Source: Streptomyces xanthophaeus (GTDB lineage Bacteria > Actinomycetota > Actinomycetes > Streptomycetales > Streptomycetaceae). From it: a stretch of DNA of 64,000 nt. The DNA lies in the NCBI RefSeq assembly GCF_000725805.1, contig NZ_JOFT01000026.1, forward strand, positions 62,001 to 126,000, given 5' to 3'. How positions within the stretch are numbered: position 1 is the first letter of the stretch; every line of letters begins with the position of its first letter. The notes below the pieces were generated by a model, which was not told the DNA's origin, ran no database searches, and worked only from the letters and a program-made list of their open reading frames with translations. This document shows positions 25,273 through 34,100 of the stretch, one piece after another. A program made the position numbers and the translations under genes.

Positions 25273-27083
25273 CGGACCGGCTCCCGGCCCGCGGGCCCGG
25301 CGGCCGCGTCCGGTACGGGACCGGGACCGGGGGCGGGGGCAAGGGCTGGGGCGGGTACGGGATCGGCCGCGAACACCGCCCGGTAGCCGGGGTCCCGCCA
25401 CAGCTGTGCGTGCGTCCCCGTCGCCCGGATCCGCCCGGCGTCCAGCCAGACGACGAGGTCGGCGCGGGCGGCGGAGGAGATCCGGTGGGCCACGACGAGG
25501 CGGGTGGCCCGCACCTCGACGGCCAGGGCCCGCTCGACCTCGCGCGCGGTGACGGTGTCCAGGCTGGAGGTGGCGTCGTCCAGGATGAGCAGCCGTCCCG
25601 TATGGCAGAAGGCCCGTGCCAGGCCGAGGCGCTGCAGCTCTCCGCCCGACAGCGGCGCATCGGCGAGCGGTGTCGCGTAGCCCTCGGGCAGCCGCCGGAC
25701 GAACGGGTCGGCCCCGGCGGCCCGCGCCGCGGCCTGCACGGCCTTCGCCCCGGGCCCGGTTCCCGCCCCGAAGGCGATCGCGTCGGCGACGCTCCCCCCG
25801 AAGAGCGCGGGCCGCTCGAAGGCGTGGCCGACCTCCCGGCGCAGCACTTCGGCGGACAGTTCCTCCAGCGGCACCCCGTCGAGCAGTACCGCGCCCTCGT
25901 CACAGGCGGTCAGGCGCCCGGCCACCGCGGCAAGCAGTGTCTTGCCGGACCCCGAGCGGCCCACGACGGCGACGGTGGACCCGCCGGGGAGGTCCAGGTC
26001 GACGTCGCGCAGTACGGGGCTGCCCGCACGCACCACGCGGACCCCGCGCAGTTCGAGCCTGCCCCGCCCGCCGGCCGGCAGTTCCCGCCCGCCCGCCGGG
26101 AGTTCGGGCAGTTCGAGGACGGCGGCCACCCGGCGGGCCGCGGCCCTGCCGCGCACCACCGCGGCCAGCCGCCCGGTGACGGCGCCGACCCCGGCCGCGA
26201 GGCCCGCGTAGCGGACGGCGGCGAGGAGCCCGCCGACCCCGAGGGCTCCGGCGGCGAGCCGGATGCCGCCCACGCCCAGCACCACGTACAGCAGCAGGGG
26301 CATCAGGGCGCCGGTGCGGGCCGTGGCCGCGCCGTACACCTGCCACATCTTGCGTCCCTCGCGGCCCAGTTCGGGCAGTCCGGCCAGGATGCGGGACACC
26401 TCGCGCCGCTCGGTGCCGGCTGCGGCGACGGTGCGGGCCCCGGCGAGGGCCTCGACGAGGCGGCCGGCCATGGCGAGCTGCACCTGCTGGTAACGGCCCA
26501 CACTGGCGCCGGAGTCTCGGGCGAAGGAGCGCAGGAGCAGGGCCAGCAGCGGGAGTCCGGCGAGGAAGGCCACGGCGGTCCACACGTCGATGACGAGGAG
26601 GGCGACGATCCCGCCGAACGGCAGCAGCAGGGCGGCGGCCGCGTTCGCGACGGCGCCCGGGACCCTGCCCGCCTCGGTGGCGTGTGCGGTCAGTCGGGCC
26701 GCGAGCTCGCCGGGTGCGTGGCGGGAGGCGTGGTGCGGCGCCGTACGCAGCAGCCTGGCGAGCCCGAGGCTGCGCAGCCAGGCGGTGGACCGGGCGTCGA
26801 CGCTGCCGGTGAGGCGTGCGGCGGCGGCGTCCAGGAGCACTTCGGCGGCGATCACCAGGGCGCAGCCCAGGGTCCAGGCGCTCCCGGCGGGGTCGCCGCG
26901 CAGCAGCAGGTCGAGGGTGTGGCCGAGGACGGCGGGCTCGGCGAGCGCCGCGGCCGCGGCGGCCAGCGAGCACGCGAACACGGCCGCGGTGCGGCCGGAG
27001 CTGTGGCGGGCTGCGGCCTTCAGCGCCCGGTCGGCGGTACGTGCGGCCGGGGCCTCGTCGGCCGCGGCGTCGGGCGGGGTCAT
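25269..27083 (-). CDS. ramA: SapB-locus ABC transporter, RamA-like half-transporter
   Basis: 604 residues from ATG 27083-27081, with GGGGAG upstream. It has an ABC-exporter membrane domain (about 35-320), then a nucleotide-binding domain with Walker A GRSGSGKTLL, signature LSGGELQRLGLA, Walker B LLILDDATSSLD and VAHRISS. In Walker B the residue after the conserved aspartate is D rather than the catalytic E, so this subunit's ATP site may be weak. That is common in heterodimeric exporters, where the partner (RamB, with E) is active. The gene lies downstream of ramS behind a hairpin that may lower its expression. Confidence 0.9.
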   Translation of the reverse strand: MTPPDAAADEAPAARTADRALKAAARHSSGRTAAVFACSLAAAAAALAEPAVLGHTLDLLLRGDPAGSAWTLGCALVIAAEVLLDAAAARLTGSVDARSTAWLRSLGLARLLRTAPHHASRHAPGELAARLTAHATEAGRVPGAVANAAAALLLPFGGIVALLVIDVWTAVAFLAGLPLLALLLRSFARDSGASVGRYQQVQLAMAGRLVEALAGARTVAAAGTERREVSRILAGLPELGREGRKMWQVYGAATARTGALMPLLLYVVLGVGGIRLAAGALGVGGLLAAVRYAGLAAGVGAVTGRLAAVVRGRAAARRVAAVLELPELPAGGRELPAGGRGRLELRGVRVVRAGSPVLRDVDLDLPGGSTVAVVGRSGSGKTLLAAVAGRLTACDEGAVLLDGVPLEELSAEVLRREVGHAFERPALFGGSVADAIAFGAGTGPGAKAVQAAARAAGADPFVRRLPEGYATPLADAPLSGGELQRLGLARAFCHTGRLLILDDATSSLDTVTAREVERALAVEVRATRLVVAHRISSAARADLVVWLDAGRIRATGTHAQLWRDPGYRAVFAADPVPAPALAPAPGPGPVPDAAAGPAGREPVR

Positions 27084-27110
27084 GTGCGGCGGCTCCCCAG
27101 GGGTGGGCAA

Positions 27111-27140
27111 CGGGCCCGGGCGGTGAACCGCCCGGGCCCG
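27111..27140 (-). terminator. Hairpin between ramS and ramA (partial terminator)
   Basis: A perfect 13-bp stem (27111-27123 with 27128-27140) and a TGAA loop lie just after the ramS stop and before ramA. Inside an operon this can end most transcripts and leave some read-through, giving much more precursor peptide message than transporter message. Confidence 0.65.
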
Positions 27141-27152
27141 GAAGGGACCTGA

Positions 27153-27290
27153 TCAGTTACAGGTCGTGATGCTCAGGCTGCTGTCACCGCACAGGAGCAG
27201 GCTGGCGCGGCTGCCGCCGCCCGTGAGGTGGGCGGCCTCGGTGGTCTCTTCCTTGACGGTGTCCATCGACTGCAGGTCAAGAAGCGTCAT
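27153..27290 (-). CDS. ramS: SapB lanthipeptide precursor RamS
   Basis: 45 residues from ATG 27290-27288 with AGAGGA upstream. The leader begins MTLLDLQSMDTVKEE, close to the known RamS leader (LFDLQSME-type helix with the L-x-L-Q class III recognition motif). The core ends SLLLCGDSSLSITTCN, identical as far as I can recall to SapB of S. coelicolor. The two S-x-x-L-x-x-C-type segments (S30/C34 and S37 or S40/C44) give the two lanthionine-containing rings made by RamC. The mature peptide is a surfactant that lets hyphae leave the wet surface. The gene is too short for many gene finders. Confidence 0.96.
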   Translation of the reverse strand: MTLLDLQSMDTVKEETTEAAHLTGGGSRASLLLCGDSSLSITTCN

Positions 27291-27327
27291 GACTGAATCC
27301 TCTTCACTGGTGTGGTGTTCCGATGGG

Positions 27328-29934
27328 TCACGGCCCCCGTGGGGGGACCGGCTCTGGGGCTGCCGCGGTGGTCCGCAGCGGCGGGAGGAAGGGCAGGTGC
27401 GCGCGCCCGCCGGGCGCGGCGCTGCCGAGGGCGAGCAGGGCGCCGGCCGTACCCGTGGACAGGTCCATGGACAGGCGCATCAACTGTTCGCCGGGGAAGG
27501 CCAGATGGCCCCGGTACGAGATCGCGTGCCGGGCCAGGGCGTCGATCTGGCGGGCGATGTCCCCGGCCCGGGTGCCGGGGCCGGGGGTGGTGGTCCGCGC
27601 CAGGTAGAGGATCATGCCCGCGGCGCCGCGGAACAGGCCGGGCTGCGCGTAGAAGGTCGCCTGGGCGGCACGTACGATCTGCGTCCGCGCCGTCGCGAAG
27701 CGGTGGTCCTGGGCGTGCTCCAGCCAGTCGTCCAGGACCATGCCGATTCCGACGCTGCCGGCCCCGAGGTAGGGCATGGTGCGCCAGCCCTCGTCGACCT
27801 GGAGGGTGCCGTAGGCGCTGGTCACGCAGCGGTCGAGGTCACGGTGCAGGGCCAGGCCCGCACGGGTCAGCAGCTCCGGATCACCGGTGCGCCCGTACAG
27901 CCGCAGGTAGAGCAGGGCGGGTCCGCTGTGGCCGTGGAGCAGGCCGGTCCGTTTGAGGCCGGGGGTCACGCGGGCCATCAGGTCGGCGCAGCGCAGCGCT
28001 GCGGTGTGCAGGGCGCTCTCACCGGTGGCCGTGCCCAGGGAGTCCAGGGCCAGGCCCAGGCCGGCGAGCCCGCTGTGCAGGTCGGGGCCGGCCGACTCCC
28101 AGGGCTGGTCCAGCAGTTGTTCGGCGAGGGCCAGGGCGCGGTCGCGGTGGCCGAGCCGTTCCAGGGTCCAGGCGATGCCGGCCAGCCCGTCGTAGAAGCC
28201 GAGAGGGGTTCCGGAGGCGGGCTGCTTCGTACGGGCCAGCAGCCATTCCTCGGCTTCCGGCCAGGGCTCGGCCCCGGTTTCGGCGAGGGCGTACAGGACG
28301 CCGGCGGCTCCGTACCCGAAGCCGGTTCCTCCTCCGGCGGTGGCGAACTGCGCGATGTCGCCGGGGAAGAGCCGGTCGTCGCGGTCGGGGGTGATGGTGG
28401 CCCGCAGGGCGGCCGTCATCGAGGCTCGGGCCGCTTCCCAGTCGCCCGGCTGCACCGGCAGGTAGGGACCGTCCGGGGCCTTGGTCCGGCCGCCGGGAGC
28501 CTGTGCCTGTGCCGGGAGCCCGGCGAGGATCTCCTCGACCGCTGCGTCGAGGAACGCCCGGGGTACGGGGAACTGCTCGGCGGCGATGTCCGCGAGGTGT
28601 ACCGCCTTCGCCCGGTCCATGACCAGCAGGCTCGTCAGGGGCAGGAACAGGGCCAGGCGCAGACAGGCCAGCGCGTAGCGGTCGACGGAGGCGCCGCGCC
28701 GGTCGGGCGGCGCGACGAACGCCGGGTTGGCGACCGTCTGCCGCTGCCCGTCGCCGATGCGCGTGGCGGCCTCGAAGTCGAGGAGCGCGACGGCGGGTTC
28801 CCCGCTCTCCTCGTCCTCGGCGACCATGATGTTGAAGAGGTGCAGGTCGTTGAAGACGACGCCTCGTGCGTGCACCTTCTCGACGGCTTCGGTCACCCGC
28901 CCGTGGACCTTCAGCGCCCACTCGGTGTAGGAGGCGAGCTCCGCCGGGTCGGGGTCGGCCTCGATGAGCGGGTGGCGCCGGGCGAAGTAGGTGTTGAGGG
29001 GCTTGCCCTCCAGGTACTGCATGGCGAGGAAGTGGTGGTCCCCGACGGTGAAGGTGCCGTGCACCGAGGGGACGCAGTCCAGTCCGGCGAGCTGCTCCAG
29101 TGCTTCGCGTTCACGGTGCAGACGGGTGACGGCGTCCGCCCCGTCGGCGGCGAGCCCGGCGAAGGGGCGGGCCTCCTTGAGGATCACCGGCTCACCGGTG
29201 CGGGTGTCCCGGGCCGCGTACACCCCGCCGCCGTTGGAGAAGTGCAGGGCGCGCTCGACGGCGTAGGGGATGCCTTCGAGGGTGACCGCTGCACGCCGCT
29301 CCAGGTGCGGCCGCAGGAAGTCCGGCAGTCCGATCCACTCGGGCGGCTGGAACACGGGGCCGCGCGGATCCGGTACCAGCCGTCCGGCCGGGGTCTCGAC
29401 GGCCGGGACCAGGTCGCCCTGCTCGTCATAGCAGTGCCGCAGGGTGAAGCTGCCGTAGCGCAGGTGGACCGGGCCGTCGTTCCAGCGCAGGTCGCTGAGG
29501 ATGTAGGGGCCGGGCTCGCCGGCCAGCAGGGCGTCCAGCTCCTCGGCCATCTGCCCGCACCGCGCCTCGTCCGCCGGGTAGAGGGTGAGGAACTTGCCGC
29601 TCGCCGCTCGGTCCGCGTACTTGGCGTTGCGCAGGTGCAGCAGGTGGCGGCCGGGCACGAACTTGAAGGCGATCCGCCGTTCCAGGCAGTAGGCGTGGAC
29701 CCTGCGCAGGACGGACTCGGCGTTGTCGAGGCACGCCGATATGTGGATCTTCCAGCCCTGCGCGGGCAGTTCGGCGTCGTCCGGCCGCAGGGCCAGCCAG
29801 TCCCCGCTGCGGTGCGAACGCCATCCCTCCGGTACGGGGGCGAGGGCCAGGGGGTAGAGCTCCTCGGTGCGCCGGTACGGCGCGTCGTAGAACCAGCGGT
29901 CGGCGTCGCAGAAGGCCGCGTACCCCTTGTTCAC
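27328..29934 (-). CDS. ramC: Class III lanthionine synthetase RamC
   Basis: 868 residues from GTG 29934-29932, preceded by GGGAG; an upstream ATG at 29964 lacks a site. The N-terminal part (1-200) is the lyase-like region starting NKGYAAFCDADRWFYDAPYRR. A Ser/Thr-kinase-like domain (about 215-480) has VILKEARPFAG, VVFNDLHLFNIMV and LLDFEAA. The C-terminal LanC-like cyclase (about 530-868) has FGYGAAGVLYALAETG and GLLHGHSGPALLYLRLYG. It phosphorylates and dehydrates the serines of RamS and closes the lanthionine rings. It heads the ramCSAB operon. Confidence 0.93.
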   Translation of the reverse strand: MNKGYAAFCDADRWFYDAPYRRTEELYPLALAPVPEGWRSHRSGDWLALRPDDAELPAQGWKIHISACLDNAESVLRRVHAYCLERRIAFKFVPGRHLLHLRNAKYADRAASGKFLTLYPADEARCGQMAEELDALLAGEPGPYILSDLRWNDGPVHLRYGSFTLRHCYDEQGDLVPAVETPAGRLVPDPRGPVFQPPEWIGLPDFLRPHLERRAAVTLEGIPYAVERALHFSNGGGVYAARDTRTGEPVILKEARPFAGLAADGADAVTRLHREREALEQLAGLDCVPSVHGTFTVGDHHFLAMQYLEGKPLNTYFARRHPLIEADPDPAELASYTEWALKVHGRVTEAVEKVHARGVVFNDLHLFNIMVAEDEESGEPAVALLDFEAATRIGDGQRQTVANPAFVAPPDRRGASVDRYALACLRLALFLPLTSLLVMDRAKAVHLADIAAEQFPVPRAFLDAAVEEILAGLPAQAQAPGGRTKAPDGPYLPVQPGDWEAARASMTAALRATITPDRDDRLFPGDIAQFATAGGGTGFGYGAAGVLYALAETGAEPWPEAEEWLLARTKQPASGTPLGFYDGLAGIAWTLERLGHRDRALALAEQLLDQPWESAGPDLHSGLAGLGLALDSLGTATGESALHTAALRCADLMARVTPGLKRTGLLHGHSGPALLYLRLYGRTGDPELLTRAGLALHRDLDRCVTSAYGTLQVDEGWRTMPYLGAGSVGIGMVLDDWLEHAQDHRFATARTQIVRAAQATFYAQPGLFRGAAGMILYLARTTTPGPGTRAGDIARQIDALARHAISYRGHLAFPGEQLMRLSMDLSTGTAGALLALGSAAPGGRAHLPFLPPLRTTAAAPEPVPPRGP

Positions 29935-29989
29935 ACCTGCTCCCTCGGTCGGTGGCGTGCCCAACGTTGTCAGCCGGAGCAGGGGCCGC

Positions 29990-30005
29990 GACAGTCACGA
30001 CTGTC
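29990..30005 (-). promoter_or_regulatory. Inverted repeat upstream of ramC, candidate RamR site
   Basis: GACAGT(cacg)ACTGTC is a perfect 6-bp inverted repeat, 56-71 bases before the ramC GTG. Overlapping it are two similar GTCAC units in direct orientation (AGTCACGA at 29993 and TGTCACCGA at 30002), about 9-10 bp apart. RamR is known to bind upstream of ramC; whether these are its sites is inference. Confidence 0.4.
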
Positions 30006-30035
30006 ACCGACGGGGTGTGCGATCCGCACATGCGC

Positions 30036-30077
30036 GCACCGGTGCCCCGGCGGGAGTTCCCGTCGGGGCACCGGTGC
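30036..30077 (-). terminator. Terminator after aldo/keto reductase operon
   Basis: A 20-bp inverted repeat with one mismatch and a 2-base tip (30036-30055 with 30058-30077) lies 37 bases after the aldo/keto reductase stop. It insulates the sulfur operon from the ramC promoter. Confidence 0.7.
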
Positions 30078-30113
30078 TTCATGCGGCCGGGTCGGCCGGG
30101 GCGCCTGCGGCCG

Positions 30114-31151
30114 TCAGCCGCGGGGGCGGCGGCGGAGGTCCGGGGCGGCGAGTGCGGGCGGTACGTATCCGGCGTCGCGGGACGACAGGTTCGTGCCCGG
30201 CGGCACGATCTTGTCGATCCGGTCGAGCACGTCGGTGCTCAGGCGCACCCGGTCCGCGCCCAGCTGGCTCTCCAGCTGCTCGAAGGTGCGCGGCCCGATG
30301 ATGGCCGAGGTCACGGCGGGGTGTTCCAGGACGAAGGCCAGGGCCAGCTGCACCAGGGTCAGTCCCGCCTCCTGCGCGAGCTGGGCCAGTGCCTCGGCGG
30401 CGTCCAGCTTGGCCGCGTTCTCGGGGTCCGCGATGTCGAAGCGCGCGGCCTGCCGGTCGATCCGGCTGGACGAGGGCTGTTCGCCGCCCTTGCGGTAACG
30501 GCCGGACAGCCAGCCGCCGGCCAGCGGGCTCCAGCTGAGCACGCCGAGCCCGTACCTCTGGGCCACGGGCAGGACCTCGCGCTCGATGCCGCGCGCGAGC
30601 AGCGAGTACGGGGGCTGCTCGGCCACCACGCGTTCCCGGCCGCGGCGTTCGGCGAGCCACTGGCCCTCGACGATCGCGGACGGCTCGAAGGTGGAGGTGC
30701 CGATGTAGCGGATCTTGCCCTGGTGGACGAGGTCGCTGAGCGCGCCCAGCGTCTCGTCGAAGTCCGTCTCGGGCTCGGGCCGGTGCACCTGGTAGAGGTC
30801 GATCCAGTCGGTGCCGAGCCTCTTCAGGCTGTTCTCCACCTCGCGGATGATCCAACGGCGGCTGTTGCCCTGCTCGTTGGGGTCGCTGCCGAGGCTGCCG
30901 TGGAACTTGGTGGCCAGCACCACCGTGTCCCGGCGGCCTCCGGCGAGCGCCTTGCCGACGATGGTCTCGGACTCCCCCGCCGAGTACACGTCGGCGGTGT
31001 CGACGAAGTTGATGCCGGAGTCGAGGGCCCGGTGGATGATCCGGACGCTGTCGGCATGGTCGGTGTTGCCGCGCGCCCCGAACATCATGGTGCCCAGACA
31101 GAGCGGGCTCACCTTGACTCCGGTGCGTCCGAGCAGGCGGTATTCGGTCAT
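30114..31151 (-). CDS. Aldo/keto reductase
   Basis: 345 residues from ATG 31151-31149, coupled by ATGA to the upstream ABC gene. AKR features: MTEYRLLGRTGVKVSPLCLGTMMFG, the catalytic tetrad region FVDTADVYSAGESE (D, Y), a lysine in LATKFHG, and IDLYQVHRPEP with the histidine. It also has the NADPH-binding SAIIGPRTFEQLE near the C-terminus. It reduces aldehydes or ketones with NADPH. As the last gene of an operon for desulfonation, it may detoxify the aldehyde released when a sulfonate is cleaved. Confidence 0.88.
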   Translation of the reverse strand: MTEYRLLGRTGVKVSPLCLGTMMFGARGNTDHADSVRIIHRALDSGINFVDTADVYSAGESETIVGKALAGGRRDTVVLATKFHGSLGSDPNEQGNSRRWIIREVENSLKRLGTDWIDLYQVHRPEPETDFDETLGALSDLVHQGKIRYIGTSTFEPSAIVEGQWLAERRGRERVVAEQPPYSLLARGIEREVLPVAQRYGLGVLSWSPLAGGWLSGRYRKGGEQPSSSRIDRQAARFDIADPENAAKLDAAEALAQLAQEAGLTLVQLALAFVLEHPAVTSAIIGPRTFEQLESQLGADRVRLSTDVLDRIDKIVPPGTNLSSRDAGYVPPALAAPDLRRRPRG

Positions 31152-34100
31152 CGTGCACTCCCGTTGACGAGTTGATCGGTAAGGGTGCCGGCCGCCTCCG
31201 GGTGGGCGCCGACGGCGCCCGTCCGGTAGGTGTCCCACAGGCGCCGGTACGGCCCCTGCGCGGCCAGCAGTTGGGCATGGGTGCCGGTCTCGACGACGGT
31301 CCCGGCTTCGAGGACCACCACCCGGTCCGCGCGGGCGGCCGTGGTGAGGCGGTGGGCGACCACGACGGTGGTGCGGCGCCGGGTGAGGGCCTCGACGGCG
31401 GCGGTGACCCGCCGTTCCGTGGCGAGGTCGAGCGAGGCGGTCGCCTCGTCGAGCAGCAGGATGTCGGGGTCGACGAGTTCGGCCCGGGCGAGGGCCAGCA
31501 GCTGGCGCTGGCCCGCGGAGAGGCCCCGGCCGCGTTCCCCGACCCGGGTGAGGTACCCGTGTGCGAGTCCGGCCACCATCTCGTGGGCCCCCACGGCCCG
31601 GGCGGCGGCTTCCACCTCCGCATCGGTGGCGTCCGGCCGTCCGTAGGCGATGGCGTCGCGGACGCTGCCGCCGAACAGGTGCGGCTCCTGCGGGACGATG
31701 CCCAGCCGGCGCCGGTAGCCGGTCAGGTCGAGGTCGCGCAGGTCCTGGCCGTCGACGCGGACGGTCCCGGAGGCCGGGTCGTAGAAGCGCGCGAGCAGTT
31801 TGACCACGGTGGACTTGCCCGCGCCGGTGGTCCCGACGAGGGCGACGGTCTCGCCGGGGGCGATGCGCAGCCGGATGCCGTGCAGCACCTCCCGGTCGGA
31901 CCCGCCCGCGTAGCGGAAGGACACGTCGTCGAACTCGATCTCCCCGCGCAGGGCCTCGACGGGCCGCGGCGCCGGAGCGGGCGGGGTGCCGACGGGGGTG
32001 CGCATCAGGGTGCGCAGGCGGTTCATGCCGACGACCGCCTGCTGGTACCCGTCGAAGACCGGGGAGAGCTGCTGGATCGGGGCGAAGAACAGTTCGACGC
32101 AGAGCAGGAAGGCGATCAGGGTGCCCGCCGTGAGTTCACCGGAGGCCACCTGTCCGGCTCCGACGGCGAGGACGGCGGCCGTGGACAGCGTGCCGAGGAA
32201 CTCGACGAAGGGGAAGAAGATGCCCATGTACCGCTGGGCCCGCAGCCTGGAGTCGGCGAACGACCGGGCGAGGGCGGCGAAGTCCTCGGCGTTGCGCCGT
32301 TCCCGGCGGAAGGCCTGGGTGACGCGCACGGCTCCGACGTTCTCCTGGAGGCCGGCGTTGACCGCGCTGATCAGCTCGCGGGCCTCCAGGTAGGCGGGGA
32401 CCGAGTGGTGCCGGAAGAGGGCGGTGGCCGCGATCAGCGGCGGCAGTGCGGCCAGCAGGACCAGCGCCAGCTGTGCGTCGATGACCAGGAGGGACACCAG
32501 GACCCCGAAGACCGTCAGCAGGCTCACGACCGCCGTGATGAGGCCGGTCTGGAGGAAGTTCGACACGGCGTCCACGTCGGTGGTCATCCGGGTCATGATC
32601 CGGCCCGCGCGTTCCCGTTCGTAGTAGTCGAGGCCGAGTCGCTGCAGCTGGGCGTACGTCTTGATCCGCAGGGTGTACAGGAGGCGCTCGCCGGTGCGTC
32701 CGGTGGTCCGGACCTGGGCGATGCCGACGAGCCAGTTGACGGCGACGACCGCGGCCGCCGCGGCGGCGGCCGCCAGCAGGACCCCTCGGGCCTGGCCCGT
32801 GACCCCGCTGTCGACGCCGTGCCGGACGAGTACGGGTACGGCGATCTGCGCGAGCGCGTCCACGGCCACCAGCAGGAGCCCGCCGAGCAGCGGGATCCGG
32901 AAGGGGCGCAGCAGGGAGCCGAGGCGGAAGGCGGGATCGCCCGCCACGGCCTGGGCGAGGGGGACCGCGGGCTCGGCCGCGGGCATCGGGATCCGGGCGA
33001 GCGCGGCAAGGAGTTCGGGGTCGGGCGGGGCGGAGCCGAGGACGCCGCTGCCGGGGCCGCCGCGGCCGGGTCCGGAGGCGGCGGCCTGGGCCAGGGCGTT
33101 CGCGGCGCGGGCGGCGGTGGCCGCCTGGTGTGCGGGGCCTTCGTCCCCGTCCGGGCGTCGCCACAGGGCCTCGGTGACGCCGCCGGCCGGGAGGTCGTAC
33201 GCCGGGACGCCCTGCACCCGGGCGTCGTGTCCCGGGGCGTCGGCGTCCGGGGCCTCGTGGGCCGGGCCGGAGTGGACCGGGTCGCCGGGGTCGCCCGAGG
33301 TCGACAGGAGCGAGCGGAACAGGGCCGAGCGGGCGCGCAGCTCGTCCGGGGTGCCGATGTCGGCGATCCTGCCGCCGTCCATCAGCGCGACGCGGTCCGC
33401 GAGCTCCAGGGTCGATTCGCGGTGGGCCACGACGATGGTGGTGCGGCGGCGCCCGGCCTGCGCCAGGGCGGCGTGGATCTCCGCCTCGACGCGGGCGTCC
33501 AGGGCCGAGGTGGCGTCGTCCAGGACGAGCACGGAGGGGTCGGTGAGCAGGGCGCGGGCGACCGCCACCCGCTGGCGCTGGCCGCCGGAGAGGGTGAGTC
33601 CCTGTTCGCCGACGACCGTGTCGTAGCCGTCGGGGAGCCGGTCGATGAACTCGTCCGCGCGGGCGAGCCGGGCCGCCTCGTGGACCTGGGCGTCGGTCGC
33701 CTCCGGCTTCCCGTACGCGATGTTGGCGCGGATGGAGTCGGCCAGGAGCAGGCTCTCCTCGAAGACGAAACCGATCCGGGACCGCAGGGACGCCAGGGTG
33801 AGGCTGCGGACGTCGTGGCCGCCGACGCAGACGCTGCCGGACCCGGTGTCGTAGAACCGCGGGAGGAGCGCGGCGACCGTCGACTTGCCGCAGCCCGCGG
33901 GGCCGACGAGGGCGAGCGTCTCCCCCGGCCGTACCTCCAGGGTGAAACCGGACAGCAGCGGAGCGCCCTCGCCGTAGCCGAAGGTCACGTCGTTCCAGGC
34001 CAGGGCCGGGGCGCCGGCGCCGAGCCGGTGCGCGCCGGGTGCGTCCGCGATCACCGGCGCTTCGTCGATGACCTCCAGGACGCGTTCGGCGCCGGCCCGG

